Shown piece after piece: positions 62,355 to 64,000 of a DNA stretch of 64,000 nt; position 1 is the first letter of the stretch, and every line of letters starts with the position of its first letter. Under the pieces are notes generated by a model. That model saw only the letters and a program-made list of their open reading frames with translations, was not told the DNA's origin and ran no database searches. The DNA lies in assembly GCF_947258575.1 (NCBI RefSeq), contig NZ_CAMYIV010000006.1:177902-241901 (forward strand). The letters run 5' to 3'. The DNA is from an uncultured Alcanivorax sp. GTDB taxonomy: Bacteria; Pseudomonadota; Gammaproteobacteria; Pseudomonadales; Alcanivoracaceae. A program made the translations under genes and the position numbers.

Positions 62355-63898
62355 TGCCAAGTTCAATCAAAAAGAAAGCCCGCCGACCCCAGATCGGTCC
62401 GATGGAGCGGGCGCGCCGTCAGGCCAACTACATCCGTTTGCTGGCTTTCCTTGTGGCCGCCATGATTCTCATGGCGGGTCTGAAGCTGGAACTGTACCCG
62501 CAGCTGTACATGCTTGGGGTGGCAGGCCTGTTGGCCTATCCACTGATAGCCCAGGGCATGTTGTTTCTGGCCGAGAAACAGGATCGACCGCAAAAGCCGG
62601 TGCATCAACTGCTGATGCAGGCCGATGCGATGATCATCGGGGTGGTGTGCGCTCTGTTGCATTTTGCCCTGGTGCCATCGCTGGTGTTGCTGATCATTGT
62701 TCACGCCAATGCGGTGAGCAGCGGCGGTTTGAAACCCTGGCTGTTGAACCTGCTGATGACAGCTATTGGTGCCCTGGTGATGGGCTGGGTTTTGGGTTTT
62801 CCTGCCTTGCCGATGGAACAGTCCCCGGTGCTGCTGACAGTCATTTCTCTACTCGGGCTGGGTATTTATGTGGGCGCATCCTCAGCCTTTGCGCACCTTC
62901 AGGCCCGCTACCTGAAACAGGCGCAGGACGCCGTACGTCGCCAGCAGAAACAGGCGGTGGACATGTCCCGCAAGCTGGCCAAATATCTGCCACCGCAGGT
63001 GTGGGGCTCGATCTTTTCCGGCAAGCGTGATGCCAAGCTGGAAACCCGCCGCAAGCGGCTGACGGTATTCTTTTCCGACATCAAGGGCTTCAGCGCCATA
63101 TCCGAAGAGCTGCCGCTGGAAACACTGACCAGCATGCTCAACACCTATCTCAGCGAGATGACCCGTATTGCCCTTCGCCATGGTGGCACCATCGACAAGT
63201 TTATCGGTGATGCAGTGATGGTGTTTTTCGGTGACCCGAAAAGCGCCGGTGCCCAGGAGGATGCGTTCCGCTGCGTGATGATGGCCATCGAAATGCAGGA
63301 GCAGATGAAATTGCTGCGTCAGCGCTGGAAGCGTGAGGGCATCGACCACAAGCTGGAAATCCGCATCGGCATTAACACCGGCTACATTACGGTGGGCAAC
63401 TTCGGTACCGATTCCCGGATGGACTACACCATTCTCGGCACCGATGTGAACCTGGCCAGCCGCCTGGAATCTGCCTGTCGTCCGGGCGGTGTGCTGATTT
63501 CCGAAGCTACCCAGGACTTGGTAAAGGATCGCATCCAGTGTCGCAACATTGGCGATATCCAGGTCAAGGGTTTCAACCGACCGATTCCCGTATTTGAGGC
63601 TATGGGCGCCAAGAAGGATGCCGGCGCCAGAAATCGTTATGTCTCTGCGGAGACCCAGGGCTTCGGCATCCATCTGGACGTAGAACGCATTCGCAATTTC
63701 GACAAGAATTCGATCCTCAAGACCCTGGCCCGATCCGCCACGGATCTGAAACAGGAAAAGCCGGTGGACGTGGACTTCGAAGCCGAAGGTTTCAGTCTGC
63801 ATGTCAAAAGCATCGAACTGAAAAAACGCGAACGGGAAAAGATCATCGACATGATGGGCCGCGCCGCGAAAAAGGTGCAGACAGAAGTGCGGGTTTGA
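62354..63898 (+). CDS. cyaB: Class III adenylate cyclase with MASE2 domain (CyaB-like)
   Basis: A 514-residue membrane cyclase. Residues 1 to about 190 hold a MASE2-type membrane sensor with six helices (begins R-A-R-R-Q-A-N-Y-I-R-L-L-A-F). A cyclase domain follows with V-F-F-S-D-I-K-G-F-S, D-K-F-I-G-D-A-V-M and L-G-T-D-V-N-L-A-S-R. The C-terminal 90 residues resemble the CyaB tail. It makes cAMP, the ligand of CRP/Vfr. No clear ribosome site precedes ATG 62354. Confidence 0.9.
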   Translation: MPSSIKKKARRPQIGPMERARRQANYIRLLAFLVAAMILMAGLKLELYPQLYMLGVAGLLAYPLIAQGMLFLAEKQDRPQKPVHQLLMQADAMIIGVVCALLHFALVPSLVLLIIVHANAVSSGGLKPWLLNLLMTAIGALVMGWVLGFPALPMEQSPVLLTVISLLGLGIYVGASSAFAHLQARYLKQAQDAVRRQQKQAVDMSRKLAKYLPPQVWGSIFSGKRDAKLETRRKRLTVFFSDIKGFSAISEELPLETLTSMLNTYLSEMTRIALRHGGTIDKFIGDAVMVFFGDPKSAGAQEDAFRCVMMAIEMQEQMKLLRQRWKREGIDHKLEIRIGINTGYITVGNFGTDSRMDYTILGTDVNLASRLESACRPGGVLISEATQDLVKDRIQCRNIGDIQVKGFNRPIPVFEAMGAKKDAGARNRYVSAETQGFGIHLDVERIRNFDKNSILKTLARSATDLKQEKPVDVDFEAEGFSLHVKSIELKKREREKIIDMMGRAAKKVQTEVRV

Positions 63899-63904
63899 GG
63901 GAAT

Positions 63905-64000
63905 AGCTACGAGCTACGAGCTACGAGCTACGAGCTACGAGCTACGAGCTACGAGCTACGAGCTACGAGCTACGAGCTACGAGCTACGAGCTACGAGCTA
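63905..64000. repeat. AGCTACG heptamer tandem array (runs off the window)
   Basis: AGCTACG repeated about 13.7 times without a mismatch, starting 6 bp after the adenylate cyclase stop and continuing past the window end. Same 7-nt period and AG phase as the other heptamer arrays. Confidence 0.95.

Noticed and set aside
63905..64000. CRISPR array
   Set aside because: Units are contiguous 7-mers without spacers; there are no cas genes nearby.

Overview
The window looks like the chromosome of a GC-rich marine gammaproteobacterium, most like Alcanivorax or a close relative. This rests on gene content and protein resemblance read by eye (fabAB, an oadGAB sodium pump, a full System I cytochrome c maturation set, bfd-bfr, a MASE2 adenylate cyclase, a Pf-type filamentous prophage). 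No database search was possible.

Layout. 1-10 kb: the end of an acyl-CoA dehydrogenase gene, fabA-fabB on the minus strand, ccmF-dsbE-ccmH-ccmI, adk, a 1.15 kb stretch without a convincing gene, and a lysine/alanine-rich AlgP-like DNA-binding protein. 10-15 kb: bfd and bfr with a candidate Fur box, tRNA-Arg, and oadGAB. 15-20 kb: a DUF5924/DUF2914-like membrane protein, two lower-GC genes each followed by an attC-like sequence (probable remnant integron cassettes), and an MFS exporter whose 3' end is duplicated nearby. 20-27 kb: a nitrate-uptake regulon. A sigma-54 promoter and an ANTAR-type hairpin/terminator leader precede nrtA-nrtB-nrtD and a porin. A second sigma-54 promoter with an NtrC-like site precedes nasT, a 50-codon small ORF and nasS. 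27-31 kb: metE and divergent metR. 31-35 kb: a minus-strand cluster of lipocalin, DUF4279, CYTH phosphatase, a 56-codon ORF, CHAD, then the guanidinium exporter gdx under a guanidine-II riboswitch. 35-37.5 kb: ccmABCDE, the missing half of the ccm set. 37.5-48 kb: a RimK-like ligase, DUF2157 and GDYXXLXY membrane proteins, a GST, tRNA-Glu and tRNA-Gly, a histidine phosphatase, an ABC-2 exporter, queF and an AbgT transporter.

48.3-60.9 kb is a Pf-type inovirus prophage in the 3' end of tRNA-Ser(GGA), bounded by 28-bp direct repeats. The right part is a compact filamentous-phage module: repressor, excisionase-like protein, small proteins, major coat, terminator, adsorption protein, DUF2523 protein, Zot, replication initiator, integrase. 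The left part is cargo: a PD-(D/E)XK-like nuclease, a LexA-boxed umuDC pair, and an AT-rich, directly abutting DUF262 + HEPN pair that looks like a toxin or anti-phage defence module. The window ends with a thioesterase-like gene, a nitroreductase, a MASE2 adenylate cyclase with a CRP/Vfr-like site at its start codon, and a heptanucleotide array running off the end.

A recurring theme is a composite repeat of about 155-161 bp: four 7-nt repeats, a GAGGCCGCG hairpin, then four inverted 7-nt repeats. It sits at the 3' ends of genes and twice supplies the stop codon and last residues of a protein. The DUF262-HEPN cargo, these heptamer elements and the layered nitrate regulation are the observations most worth following.
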